A DNA stretch of 64,000 nucleotides, taken from the NCBI GenBank assembly GCA_948567375.1, contig OX419757.1, forward strand, positions 38,130,001 to 38,194,000, given 5' to 3'. The position numbers and the translations under genes are program-made. Below, one piece after another: positions 26,395 to 39,113 of this stretch. The notes beneath the pieces were generated by a model that worked only from the letters and a program-made list of their open reading frames with translations, had not been told where the DNA came from and ran no database searches. Source of the DNA: Lunularia cruciata. Lineage: Eukaryota; Streptophyta; Marchantiopsida; Lunulariales; Lunulariaceae. The number at the start of each line of letters is the position of its first letter. Positions within the stretch are counted from its first letter, which is position 1.

Positions 26395-27623
26395 CCTTTC
26401 TAAAATATGTCATGTTTCGCCTCTTGTTCATCTCATTGACAGTAAAGGCAAGAAAATTCGAAGCTCAAAGTAGAAACTCTTCGTTAATCTCTATACTGGT
26501 GTGTCTGTGTCCGTGAAGGGTCTATTTCATGGCACCTCCATGGTCTATTGACTACGATTTCCAGCATGGTGGCCATGGATGTCCACTACTATGACCACGC
26601 TATTTGCAACCGTTTCAACACTTCCCTTCCCTTGTTTGAACTTGACTCAGTATATAAAATCTATACAGTAGCTTTAACCAAGGGACATTTGATATGCTTT
26701 CCTCCTACTAATACATACAAGGTTACGAGATTTGAAGACGAGATCCAGGCGAATTTTTCATGGACTTGAAGGATGTTCTTCACCAATTCGAAAGAAGGGT
26801 ATGCCAAAATCACAATAGCTTTGTTGCGACGGACGGCTGTTCCAACACCTAGAAAATGAAGTTCTAGAAGGATTCGAAGCTTAATCTGCTTTTCTCCTGA
26901 TTTCTTTTTTAACCTACCTGAGTGAGCTTTCTGTCACTCTTGTCACTGTCCTATCTCTTATCAGGAAGTCCATAGATTCCGAATTGGACATCAAGGTCCA
27001 CGCTGGCCTCAATTGAACTATAATGCATATGGCACACCCTCTCTTTCATGTTCGGCTAGACGTCGAAAGTTGAATTTTGAGAGACCGAGAAGTCTACTTA
27101 AACGTATCGTGACCCAGGATGCAGAGGAGGAAGTCGAAGAAAAAGGTTCAGGATCAATCACCTAGAAGTTACTGAAAGACAATCTATCATTGCAGGGGAT
27201 TTGTTAGTTTTATGTACACCTAAAATTTCAACTTATGCTGGCCAAGAAAGGGATGTCCGCCATACCACACCCATCACTTTTGAATTGGGTGTAGAATACT
27301 ACTAGGACCAGTGGTGCGAAACTTGACAACTAAAAGGCAAGATACGCACGTCTTGTCGTCGAGAGAAGAATGACACCTTAGGGTACTTGAATCTAGATAA
27401 AAACAAATACCCAAATATGTAAGGATTCCCCACAAATCAAGTAGCTAGACTCACTGGGGGTTCTGTCGCATTCTCTTTCACTAGTGCACAATTTATCGTC
27501 ATGCATGACATGTATTTGGGCTGATATGTCATTTTTCAGTTGGTACTTATCATCGACACATTATATTAAAGGGTGCTGACTGATATCTGAGTATATGTCA
27601 TCATATGCATCAGTAGACTGAAC

Positions 27624-27624
<1 letters not shown>

Positions 27625-27706
<82 letters not shown>
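27625..27706 (+). repeat. (TC)41 microsatellite
   Basis: A perfect TC dinucleotide run of 82 bp. The minus-strand Arg-Glu ORF over it is an artefact of the repeat. Confidence 0.95.
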
Positions 27707-27708
<2 letters not shown>

Positions 27709-29097
27709 GGGTTCGAAATCATGCTCGCCAGGCAAGAAACACCTGGTAAAACATTTGTCCTTTTCTTAGCCATGCGGCTGGGACCAGATAATCATAGAAA
27801 TGATCCATCAGTCAGTTCAACTTCTTGTCGGGTAAATTCGATGAAATTGCTGTACGCGCACTTCATTGTGAATAGGCTTTCTGATAAACGCCTGCTATTT
27901 GACAATGCTTCCATCGCAGAGGATTTTACGTTTTCTTCTACTCATAACCTTAAGAACTTTGTGAAACACCATCTAGTAATCATCATACGGACGCCTATAA
28001 CAGCCGAGATCCTGTACTGCCAGTTATTCTTACCTCGCACGCCGAAGTGGTATTTGGGGCAGGAATCAGTACTGGACCTTTAACTAGCGCACGAATCCGA
28101 CCTAGTGTACGGGTTTAAAATGTTCGCGGTTTTCACTGCCTCCTATGAAGCGAAATGTGTTAAAAGGGGAAGTTATGTTAGTTGTTACTAGGTACTGTAC
28201 TTGAACCAGTTTGCTGCTTTTCTGTCTCGTGCTAGAGAATGATCATGTGAGGATAGTAGTGATAGCAGGAATTCGAACACCGTTTTACCATGCTAGCATG
28301 GACAGTAATCATCATCTAAACCAGTCCCACTGGGATTCTTATAGGATTCTGTTCCAGAATGTGTGTGACCATTGTTCATGATTGTCGGGAGCTAAACAGA
28401 CAAGCTTTCTCACCACCATCCTGTTTTCTGATTGGCTTAAAAGTCTGCTATTTCCCACGTTGCCTTGGCTACTTCCTGGGCAGCATATCACTGACTCCTC
28501 GAACGTACTATGATAATCTTGGAAGGGAATTCGTAGCGGTCTCATCATTCTAAACGATTTCCAGCTGCAGTGTTCAATCACTAGTACTCTGGCTGTGACT
28601 CTTATATATCAGCTTGAGAAGGCGTATTTGGTGAAACTTCGTTTTTCTAAAATTCGGTCTTTTCATATGTCTGACGAAAGCGTTTAGTGTTCCACTCAAC
28701 AGAAAGTGCAGTGGGAAAGACATGATGTCTGTTTTAGGTGTAGCTGCCTACAAACTTGGGTCTAGTGTGACATCTATGTAGGACTCCAACTAGATCTGCG
28801 AAAGGTTGGCGCTGGTGTTGAGTTCCAGCTCTGACTTCGTTGGACGTCCACCCGTATGCTGCGTGCTTCCTGCGTGCTCACTTCTTTAAGAGACGTGATG
28901 ATGTCAAGTGACATACACTTTCAGGTTCTACTTACATGCATAGGAAAAGTTGGAAAACCACGCTTCCGACGGTCTTAGTATGTTGAGCTCAGCAGGGACC
29001 GTCCGATGACCCTGAAGAACATACATATTTAGCGCAAACCTCCGTTCTAGTTATCCTGATCAAAGTACACGGATCGGTTAATTCTTGCAGTCCCTAG

Positions 29098-29130
29098 TCT
29101 CTGACATCTTCTATTGGAAGATGTCAGAGA
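29098..29130. repeat. Perfect hairpin, 14-bp arms, 5-nt loop
   Basis: TCTCTGACATCTTC, loop TATTG, exact reverse complement. Lies about 500 bp beyond the 3' end of the isoaspartyl peptidase coding sequence. Confidence 0.9.
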
Positions 29131-29629
29131 GCGGCGCAGCTGCGTGTTTTGACGTCATCTTGGTCAACACCGCGAGAAGTTACCCAGATTGACAATTTGT
29201 TTTGTTGTTAACCCCGCAAAGGTGGTAGCTTTTTCTTGCCTCGAAAGCGGTTGCTGAGAGAACTTGGTGGATTCGAGACGTTGAAGGTATTCATGCTCCA
29301 GACAAATTTAGACATAGGGCCTACTTTTAAGAATGTAGGCAAGTAGGGGAAGAGCGAATGTAGTGAATCTCATGCATGTTTCAAATGAGGTTGTGTGGAA
29401 AGTTCAATGCCGATCTAAGTCATTTACATACAGATTCTATCACGGCATTTAGGCAGTAATAGTACATCGATTAATATCGAACGAATACGCTCGTTTAGTG
29501 TTAAGGATTACAAGGCAAAATCTGATCCAAGAGTAAACATGATTCTGGGAAACCTGGGCTAGAGGATCAGAAGGCATAGCAATAGTGTGACTTCTAATCT
29601 CCTGTTGTACACTTCTACGCTGAAATCAT

Positions 29630-32111
29630 TCACTGCGTTAGCTCATTGTCACTACTACCATTACAATTTTTGATATCGATATGGTGACTGTCGTCCAATA
29701 CGACAACTGCCGATGACTTCATACGACCATTTCCGTTTCCATTAGCTACGTACTCCTCCTCAGAGCAGGCGTCTTGCCATATACCAATCTGCCGATGACC
29801 GTCTTGAGTTGCAGCTGCTCTGTACATACCCAGGGTGTTGAAGGACATTGCAACCTCCCCTGTGCTGGAAACAGCAATTAACCCCCCATTACCCTCACCC
29901 AACTTTTTCCAGATGACATGGTCTACTGCCTCTTTCAGAGTTAGGTACTTGTACTCCATCAGCGCTGCCACATCTCTTGCAGCAAGTGATCGAATAATTT
30001 CCTCCCCTTTGCCAGTTGTTGAAACTCCACAAAAGTCGTTGGCGTAAGTTCCTGCTCCAATCAGTGGGGTATCTCCAATTCGACCTACCATCTTATTTAC
30101 AAGACCGCCAGTGGATGTAGCGGCAGCGCAACGTCCATTAATATCCACAGCCACACATCCTACTGTTTCAAACTGTGCGTCGGCAGCTATTGGATGTCCA
30201 TTTGCTGCATGTCCATTCGCGTAAGGGAAGTCACGGCCTGAGTATCCGTCAGCTTGAAGAGCTTCGCGTTGGCCTCCAGCTAGAGGTCCATCAGGTGATA
30301 CGCTATGGTCCAACTGCAATGCATATATAGCAGCGTTAACAAATATGTCTTATTGTACATATAGTCTCCCCTGTAATTCTCCTACAGATATTTGTCTACG
30401 CATTCAGCTGACAACTGAATGGACCTGCATTGAAGAAGCTCGTATAACCATTCTTTCGTCCAAATGTCAGTAAGGCATTCACAGGGTTATAGTTACATGC
30501 GATAAGAACGCGGTCAAATGGAGCACAAGTCCCGTGAATTTTGTGGTTCATAGCTCATATCGACTGCGGTCATTGCTGCGGCGTTTTCACGTGATACGAT
30601 CTACAGAACCAATGTCCACAGGACGAGCAGGCAGTAAGTATAAGCAAATTACCAAACAGAGTCCAGCTTCAAGGGCCTTCGCGAGTCGCTCTTTATTTCC
30701 TTGGGTAATAAAATAGCTGTTGTCTCTAGTCTCCACGCCCTGTACAACACAGCCGCGTATAATCTGAATTTAGTCAATTTGATCTGGCAATTATGCGTCA
30801 TGTATCCAGCCCTTAGTGAAATACTCCAATTTAATAGATGTCAGAAACTGATAAAGTTAAGACTCGGAATGTATCGTCTGAATCTACGTTCTGAATCTGC
30901 GCGGACAGCTCCGGGAGAACTCCCAGCGCCTAAGAGCTCATGAAATATGAATTGGTTATTCTTACGCCCAACGTCCATTTAAACCACATCAATGACTTCC
31001 TATTTGACATGTTCAAATATGTAACTCCCGAAGTCACTGATCTTCCACCGCAGTAGAACCCACGATCTTTTCTAGAAGATACTTGAGAGACAGCAAGAGT
31101 AACTTAATAGCAAAGACCTACTGTTCAGGAAGTCTGTATTTCGGCCACCTTCTTTTAAATAATTCTGATCTCGTCCATGCCAATAGCTAAGTCAATTTTC
31201 AAAACTATGGCTTTAGTAACGAATGCAAGATACCAAGCAACACACGTGACGCCGTATTGAACAACCAGAATTTTTACAAGCGAGTAATGAAGTTTTTCGC
31301 TCCAGAGCCAGTGACTCTATCCTCAAGGAATATGGGGTATTTGTACACTTACAACATTAAGAAGGTAGAAGATAACCCACCTGCTCTTTAGCAAACGCTT
31401 CGGCACCTTGAAATCCAAGGTATACGTGAGGAGTTTTCTCCATTACTAATCGAGCCAGAGATATGGGGTTGACAACCGTCGAGAGTCCTGATACAGCCCC
31501 ACTGTTCCTGGTAGATCCATCCATGATACTAGCCTCCATCTCTGCCGTTCCCCTTTGAGTGAGCACCGAACCAACTCCGGCATTGAATAGAGGGCAGTTT
31601 TCAAGTAACCTCACCTGCCATGTCCACAACGTCTATCAAAATTGACCAGCAGTGCGTCAATGAGCATCTATGACCTACTTAGTGAGGAACTAAGTAGGTC
31701 ATACCAGATCTAAACCGAAACTTCACACTCGGCAAGGACAAGTTTAGACTGTAGTTCACGCATCCAACATCCACTCCCTGTGTGACTCTGAGTCAACGAA
31801 TTGCTAAAAGATACTTTGTCAATTATCTCTTTTCTCTGAATCTGCTAGAAGAGAAAGGCCACCATCTGCACTACCTACTGTGCATGTTTCAAGTAAACTT
31901 TCAGGAACCTGCGAGATATTTTAAATACACTCTCTAAGATTCTCACCACCAGTTCCACGACGTCCAGCGAGGACTTCCCATCAGCAAGGGCTGCGCAACC
32001 GGCATCCAAGAACTCTTGAAGAGCGCATTCATAGTTTTCTCTATCAGCTGGGGAGATGGAACTCTTTGAAATGCGGCCGGCACCTCCGTGCAGTGCTAGT
32101 GCCCAGCCCAT
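29630..32111 (-). CDS. ASPGA: Isoaspartyl peptidase / L-asparaginase (plant-type, Ntn hydrolase)
   Basis: Four exons on the minus strand, all with GT-AG introns and phase 0: 31947-32111, 31381-31614, 30653-30739, 29630-30313 (1170 nt, 389 residues). The enzyme hydrolyses L-asparagine and isoaspartyl peptides after autocleavage into two subunits. Landmarks: ALHGGAG near the N-terminus, [41 protein letters not shown], then the nucleophile Thr at residue 212 in ETVGCVAVD, and TSTGG and [15 protein letters not shown] with substrate-binding residues. The small third exon restores the exact 29-residue spacing seen in plant homologues (as I recall the Arabidopsis protein). The linker before Thr212 is about 25 residues longer than in Arabidopsis, and there is a polar C-terminal extension of about 50 residues. 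The gene appears intact. Confidence 0.95.
31669..31703. repeat. Perfect hairpin, 15-bp arms, 5-nt loop, in an intron
   Basis: TATGACCTACTTAGT, loop GAGGA, exact reverse complement. It sits in the first intron of the isoaspartyl peptidase gene (31615-31946). Confidence 0.9.
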
Positions 32112-32785
32112 GCTCTCGATATAGGCAGCGATTCGCTACCTTCTCAACGTTTAAGAAGAAATGTCGCCAACGAGGGCTGTTAAAGAAACAACTGACATGC
32201 CAAAGAAACTTCGGATCAACACGACGCAGGCCTACTCAGATCCTATGAGCTCATAAACCCACATGTGCACTCAACTGATCCATGACAATCAGTCACCCAA
32301 TCTAACTAGGAAGTACCAACCAAATCAAACTTATAAGATGATATGCTAGAAGAATTTTCCCGTGGATTTGAAGCTCTTGAACCTCTTCTCGCATCCTGCA
32401 GACTTAAAATGCAAGCAAGACTCAGAACAGGTTGTAATCTATCTTATGTCAATGCTCTATCAATGATAACTGGGTGAAAAGTAACTCATACGCAGTAATT
32501 GAGTGAGGAGAACCTGTCGGACAGAAGAATCTTGCTCGTGTGGAGAACGATGAATATCAGCTGTGACTCTCACAGATTCTTCAGAGGAATCAAATTGCAG
32601 AAGTTTTGCTGAAAGGAATTGCACCAACGATGATGTATAACTGTAGTCGCAGATACTGACAAGTGTTGTCTCGGTGATAGAGAGAAGTTAAAGCCGTGTA
32701 GAGTAGGTTGATGAAGGAAAGAAGACGACGAGACAGGTATAGGGAGGAGAGAGACGGCTCCAGGGAGAGACTGCTGAGAGATGAG
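32112..32785 (-). other. 5' leader of the isoaspartyl peptidase gene (probable, may contain an intron)
   Basis: Read on the minus strand, the region downstream of the TATA box (about 32785-32650) is pyrimidine-rich (CTCTCATCTCTCAGCAGTC and similar), typical of plant 5' untranslated leaders. About 670 nt to the ATG is long, so a leader intron is likely; I could not fix its ends. The open frame 32590-33015 on this strand overlaps the TATA box and is probably not a gene. Confidence 0.4.
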
Positions 32786-32814
32786 AGAGTGATTTCGATG
32801 TTGCGGGACCGGAA

Positions 32815-32822
32815 TTTATAAA
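32815..32822 (-). promoter_or_regulatory. TATA box for the isoaspartyl peptidase gene
   Basis: On the minus strand the sequence is GGATTTATAAATTCC, followed after about 30 nt by pyrimidine-rich leader sequence. Orientation and position fit the gene whose ATG is at 32111. Confidence 0.5.
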
Positions 32823-33200
32823 TCCACGGACCACGGGCGGAACGGACTTGAACGGATAGGAACCGGGAGGATGATGCTTTGGATGGATGTTGAACTCTAG
32901 AAAATGGAATGTTAGTCCATGCAGCACGCAGATCGACGGACCGCAGAGGGACCGGAGAAGCGACAGGACTCTCTGCAGCAAAGGGTGTGACGTGTGAGAT
33001 GGATAGAACGCACACTTGGGCTACCTCTACCCCTTTTCAAACCTGCTACTACTTCCAGGGAGAAGTTACGGTACTCCGGAGCGCGCTATACTGTAGTTAC
33101 CATCACCATGTCTTACCTTCCTTCTCTCGGCCTGGCTAGCCGGGGCTGAGTTGGGCTCCATTGAGTGGAAGCTGAGTTGTGGAAGTGTACTTTCAGCACT

Positions 33201-33230
33201 TTCTTCTTTTCTTTTCTTTTCTTTTCTTTC
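33201..33230 (+). repeat. (TTTTC)n short pyrimidine repeat
   Basis: About five units of CTTTT between 33208 and 33230, in non-coding DNA upstream of the isoaspartyl peptidase promoter. Confidence 0.85.
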
Positions 33231-33582
33231 AGCACTACGCCTTCACGCTCCGGTCTGGTGTGGTTACTAACTAATCTTCACTGAAAGATACGTCTCTATG
33301 TGACTTCTGAGCATTCCTGTGATCCAGTAACTCAAACTTAGTGAGTGGTATAACTGGAGTAGGTCTAAGAAAAGGTGGAGAGGAGAAAGGCCCAGAGCCC
33401 ACCTCGGGCCCACAGACTCCTGTATGTCACAACCGTTGGTCCTATTCTCTCTCTTTCCCAACAGTAGCAACCTTCGCTGGCTGCCTGCTTGTACTGAATC
33501 GGCACTGCAACAAGCGCTGGGTGCCTCTGGGTCTACTGATCGACCTACAATTATACAAATATAATGCACACCAACCTCCTGC

Positions 33583-33800
33583 ATCGAAGGAACTGCATCC
33601 CCTTGCACTTAACTCGGCAATTTCTGCTGTAGGGTCCATTATCTCCATCTTCATGAAATGAGTTTCGTTTATTACACGATAGGAACGACATCCGCTTAAC
33701 TTTACCCAGCAATCTCCACCTGTAGACTCCATTCACGCAAGGAACCACATCTGCTTACACTTTACTCGGCAATCTCATGCTGTAGGCTCCATTATTTCCA
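33583..33800 (+). repeat. Imperfect tandem repeat, three units
   Basis: Units share AGGAAC..CATC..CTT followed by ACT.TACTCGGCAAT and CTGTAGG.TCCATTAT.TCCATCT, beginning near 33586, 33681 and 33739. Period is irregular (about 95 and 58 bp). Non-coding. Confidence 0.7.
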
Positions 33801-36800
33801 TCTCCCTGATCTGAGTATGCTATATGGAACTCAATTTAGCCGTGCATCTCATAAGATTCTTCGTTCGGTTAGCCCTCACTGTTGAAACTGGATTTCTTAC
33901 CTTCATCTCCACTATATTTCTTACATGGGCATTCCAGCTCAGTGAACTATCCGGACCGAAAGCATGATCCTTAAACTGATGAATTCTCTTTCTACATATG
34001 AGTCTACTTTGTCTTTCTTTGACTCTGACCCTCACGATTTTCCTCCCTCACTAAAACCCGAACTCTCTCAAGATTTATTTTCCTCTTTCTATTTTCTATC
34101 TACGGGTCTATCTTGTCTCTCTCTGACCGCACGATTCCTCTCTCATCTCAACCCAAACTTTGCAAGATTGCGGAATCTGCTGATTCTGTTCTTGGGGGAG
34201 CGTCGCAGAGGAGCTCCTCCTCTTTTGGAGGATCTATAAGTTTGGGACTGGATAGTGGCGTGGCACCACGCGAGAAGTCTGTGGAATAGGACTTCGAGGT
34301 GATCGTGATGATTAGATTCAACAGAAATACAAGTGTTCGTAGAGCTGGCCTTCCTCAGGCACACGTATACATGCTTGCGCGGTACTATTCATCCTCCCAC
34401 AGCGGTCCTTTTCAGTGTGGACCTACCACCTGACACCTGGAGCTGAAGAGCGTCAAGAATCTGCCTCGCCCTCCACCGTTCTTTCCATACCTCCTCTCCC
34501 GCTATGGTCTTGAGTCCAACAGCATCCAGGACTCACGCACAGCACAACGGACAAGTTGAGCTCAGTGGACAGGATTCATTGTCCCACCATCTCGGACAGA
34601 AAAGTTCGTCCGTCCTTCCCCCCTAGAGCGTCCACTGGTCCGATGGTTATGACCACCCATCCTCTTGACCCTGATTGAATCCTTTAGATGCAGTAACATA
34701 GTATGGTGCCTTCTTCAGAGCTGCCCAAGCAGAGGCTTTCTCTAGTAATCCTAGCATTGCATCGTGCCTGTTTTGACGCACCAAAAGTGGTTGACATTTG
34801 GCATGAAGACGACATCCAGGTACTGTAAGACACGAGATTGTCTAGAAGCTCGTCACTCAAGAACCCACTTATGTGATCATATTGCTGTGGACCCGGCCGG
34901 GCCCAAAATTTTGGTGCTCCTACAAGATTTGACTCTCGTACAGCAGACATTCTTCAAAACGTTCCAACTCTTGTCAAGTTGTTTTCTAAATTCTGAGATT
35001 TCTGCTTGAGTTCTTGTCTTTAACGACCTAATCACCTGGTCCTAAGCTCCCTTCAGACTTCCGTCATACTTGTATACGTGTTTCTTGCATGGAGACCATC
35101 CGTGAAGCATGATATTCACATGATCCCTAGCCTTCTTTCTTACCGAGGAATATGCTTCAGCCCGTCACGCACACCCAAGCCTCACCCTAACCTTTAGATG
35201 TGTACTGAACACTTGCACCAACGTGTTTTGAGTAATTCAAAGAAAATGCCCACCACCTGCAGGCTTTGTGCACCATCGGAAGATGTGTTTCTGATAGAGA
35301 ATTATAGTAGAGTAGTGTTTGCCTCATTGCAAGCGATGCAAGCTCTGGTGATCTTGACTCTCTTCCTGAAGGTTCTCTTCTTGTAGTGCTGCAGTACTTT
35401 CACAGCTTCAGATATGACAGTTTTGATTTTCCGATCTAACTATTTGCATAGAAGCTTCTCCGCTCATACTACTACAGTCTGGGCATCCTTGTTCGGACAG
35501 TATTTTACCTCTGTATTCCAAAAGGCGAATAAAATGTCGTGCACTGAATTATCCTACCATTTGCAAGTTGAACAATTCCAACGGGCGTCAATGCTAGGTT
35601 CCTACAATCTACAGTATACCTAGCTTTCATACTGATGCTTGTCTTCTCCTGAGCCTCTATGACTCGAGCTCTAATCAGTTGCCCTAATGTTGAGAACAGT
35701 AAGGTTGGCTAAAAATATATTGGCTGCTCGCGCCGGTGACGCAAACTCGTCTATCTGTGACTCACAAGGATATCTTTTGAAGCAGGAAAGATTGTACCAG
35801 TTGGAAACCCCATGTGTTAGCCTATAGCCACGAAGAGTTGAAACTCGGAGCATGAGTACCGTGTGTGCCTACAAACTTGAGATGGACTCAGTGCCCAAAT
35901 TTGGGCTTAGACCTTATCGGATGACTTTAACATTTCAATGCTTTTACCGGAAGCAGATGAATGAGTCATGTAGGAAAGGGCCATTGGGCATGTGAAGAGT
36001 TCAGCAGAGTAACTGCAATAAACTCGTTTAGAGGACGTTAGAGGAAACTAGTGAATGGCATCTGCTGCAGGAGGACGTGGAGCCTTTAGTACATAAGCAC
36101 GGTAGCCGTCAGCTAATTTGTTCAGCGGAAACCACCATAACGAACAAAGATCTGTAATTTCTTTTGCCCTTTTACGTGGTCCATCAAATGAACCACACAT
36201 AAGTCCTTGCTTCAGTGCAGTACTTGCTACAGTGCTCTAAAAGTGACCTCCACTGCAGCGGTGCATCCGTTGGATGGATGAAGCATTACGGGAAGAAGGA
36301 TGTCCTCGACACACGTACCCTGTCACCAGTCAAAATGAATGGTGCTTTGGGCTTCGTAAGGGAGTGGGAAAGTAAAGAGCAGGTACCCGATTGAGATCAA
36401 GTGAAGAGTAGTTTCGGGTGAAATCCAAAGGCCAGAACTGATACCGCTCAGAACTCTCTCAACTTGCAGGTCATTCCTCATGTATATGTGGCATTGCAGT
36501 ACATCAGGAGCAGCCTTATTTACACTCACAGAGTAGATCTCTACGCACTGAGGAAAATTTCATGTGAAGACACGGGAATGCGCCGACTCAAAGGCGGTCA
36601 TTGGAGTTTGTGATCTCCATGATCTAAACAGATCCGGCACCTTTAAGTTTATCAATGTCCCTATCTTCTTGATTCTTGAAGTAGAGTAAAGATCAATTCT
36701 GCTACTTTTACTCCACAATGACTTTTATAGGTCGCAGTACTGAGCTCAAACGTGGCAGAACTAGCCTACTTCCCTGCCTGTAATCTCTACTTACAAACGA

Positions 36801-37659
36801 TGACATGAAGATACGCCTGAGATTTGAAGGATGCTTGCTTTAATTCTCTTAGCAAAGGAAAGTTCACATTCTGGAGTACGCAAATAGAAAGGCCAGGCGA
36901 GCTTTGTCGGAAATTTGTGCGATCATCCTGTAAGTGTGAAGTTCCGGAGAGTGTGGACATGTTTAGTCTCAACCTCCAACGGAAAATCCCACCTATCTCT
37001 GAAACCTCACTGCTAAGATTTCGAGAGGCCAATCAATGATTTTAATAATGCTGGGTATGCCAGAGCTCCAGATATCTTATGTAAGCACAGGGAACAGCTC
37101 AAGAGTAACTGCTTCGTACTGCACTTTATAGTACTGTTTCTGTAAAATCAAAACTGGGCCGCAACAATTTTGACAGTCACCGGCTAGCAGCTTCAGCCAG
37201 GAAGTCACATTCTATGGTGAACGGAATGCGATACTCATCGACGCCACTTTTCAGAATCCTACAGAGAGAGTGAATTCATTGAGACCGTCAGTTGAACGTG
37301 GAGAACATGCAGTACAGATAACAACCCCATTCGGTCCACTTTCTATTTGGTGAGCCTGTAATATTAGTGTCAAGGTTACTACTCTCACAGGTAGGTCAGT
37401 CCCCGATTGGATCAGGCCACTAGATGACCCATTTACGTTATATGATTCAAAGGACAGATCTGTAAACCTCTTCTCCATCAGTTCAGAATAAACTGATAAC
37501 TTCCCCAACAATCATTTTCTGTCCGTAAGATACTTATTTTAATTCCTGGTGATCGGTTATTGCACGAGTAGTAGTCGAAGTAGATTCTTTGTAGTTGGTA
37601 GATCACCACCTTTATATAATTGTTTTCACTTGCTTCCTCTCTCTTTTCCTCTTTTGTGT

Positions 37660-37850
37660 TCTCACATCTCACAGTGTGTTCTCACATCTCACAGTGTGTT
37701 CTCGTTGTCAGCCCAATTGTTCGGCTTTGTATTTGTAAATTTCGAACATCACAGTGCGTTCTCTTTGTCTGCCCAATTGTTCCGCTTTGTGTGTTTGTAG
37801 ATTGGTTCTCGTAGGTGAGATCATCCTCTCACCGTGTGTTCTCGTCGTAA
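37660..37850 (+). repeat. Compound tandem repeat around GTGTTCTC
   Basis: GTGTTCTCACATCTCACAGT is repeated exactly twice (about 37676-37716 with a partial earlier copy), followed by two longer units with GTCTGCCCAATTGTTC.GCTTTGT. All carry CACAGTG.GTTCTC. Non-coding. Confidence 0.75.
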
Positions 37851-39080
37851 AATCAATCATTACTCCTTTGCTTTCAAACATGTCTTGCCCTGGAGTTCCG
37901 TGGAGTCCCCAAGGGAACTGCGACGTGTTACGTCCGGCAGCGATCTTCTCTTCGTACAATTGACTGTTGTGTAACCATCTTCAAGGCCTCGATTTCTCGT
38001 CAATTAATAGCACCACTCATGTTCAAGACCTTAAATTTTGTATGCACACGGACAATCTCGGATACTTCTATTTCTCTTCTGGAGGAAAAGATTCCTCAGA
38101 GTAAAACACATTTGTTGACTAGGAATGAGTCCCTTGATTGAACAGCCCTTGATTATGATAGCACCTGGACAAGCTAGTCAACAAACATTCCATGCGCTTG
38201 TGAGGAATATAATGCAACTTGAGAAATACCTGCAAGTTAGCTTACAGAGCTGGAAACAACCACGAAACTGTTCGCTGTAGGTGTTTTGGCCTTCAACCTC
38301 CCATCTGGAGATGAATCCCTTGATCGCTTGACGGCTGAGATCTGAGAGCTATTTACCTCCAGAGTCCAAAATCGCATCTCTTGGCGAAGAATACTAGAAG
38401 AGAAAAAGAAGAGCATGCCTGGTGAACAATAGTCTAAGATTCTGAGTGATGAAAGAACTGCCAATTGACAACCTTTAGCCAGTGAAACTCCTACGAAAGT
38501 AAGAGCTGTCCAATCCCAAGTATCAACGTCATCCTCTTTTCACTCACTTCATGAAGAACTCGAAGAATGAGATCACGACCGAGTATGATGAAGTAGACTT
38601 GAAAAGAATATGCACAAATTTGATGATGCAGAAGTAGATATGGAATGCACGTGACCTCATTGAACACTCTTCAGTTGGTTCGAGCTTCCTTCCGTTTTAA
38701 GTTCACTCTTTCAAGTTGTTCGACACCAGTTATGGGAAATGAGTTGACTCTCTGAGACCGGAGTTTGATTATGGAACGGAGATCGCGAAGACAAAATCTG
38801 ATAACAGGACGATTTTAAAAGAAGCATGATGACAGAAGCATGCAAGATTATGGAGTGAACCTTATTCAGGGAGATAGCTGATAGACCATGCCTCTGGATT
38901 TTTCACCCTAAGAACGTCAAGCAGTCACTTAAGCAATTTGCTCTGAAGACACACACATACACAGAAATTGTGACCGGAAAGCTTCTTTTGCAACATCCGG
39001 TACCTTAATTTCCGGGTAATTTCATTTGCAACTTAAATGCGATACTGACGGGAGGAGTTGTATACGAATCTCTATAAAGC

Positions 39081-39113
39081 CCGTAACGTACATAAGGTAT
39101 ATGTACGTTACGG
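39081..39113. repeat. Perfect hairpin, 14-bp arms, 5-nt loop
   Basis: CCGTAACGTACATA, loop AGGTA, exact reverse complement. Intergenic. A smaller one (8-bp arms, 5-nt loop) lies at 39519-39539. Confidence 0.9.

Larger units (their letters stand above)
26400..29600. other. Intergenic region without recognisable gene
   Basis: Several short frames on both strands (for example 26548-26769, 27721-28083) show no known domain and no splice-consistent continuation. Contains the CT microsatellite and a perfect hairpin, listed separately. Confidence 0.5.
33016..39070. other. Intergenic region without recognisable gene
   Basis: Many short frames, none with a domain I recognise. The minus-strand frame 37251-37511 and neighbouring frames 36787-37032 and 38237-38464 look slightly protein-like, but no splice-consistent gene emerged. 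Contains imperfect tandem repeats at 33.6 and 37.7 kb. Confidence 0.45.

Noticed and set aside
27561-27773. Arg-Glu repeat ORF on the minus strand
   Set aside because: Generated by the TC dinucleotide repeat.
32590-33015. 141-codon minus-strand frame upstream of the isoaspartyl peptidase gene
   Set aside because: It spans the TATA box and pyrimidine-rich leader and has no recognisable domain; more likely promoter and leader.
36323-38464. Possible multi-exon minus-strand gene
   Set aside because: Frames look mildly protein-like, but no consistent splice chain or known domain could be assembled.
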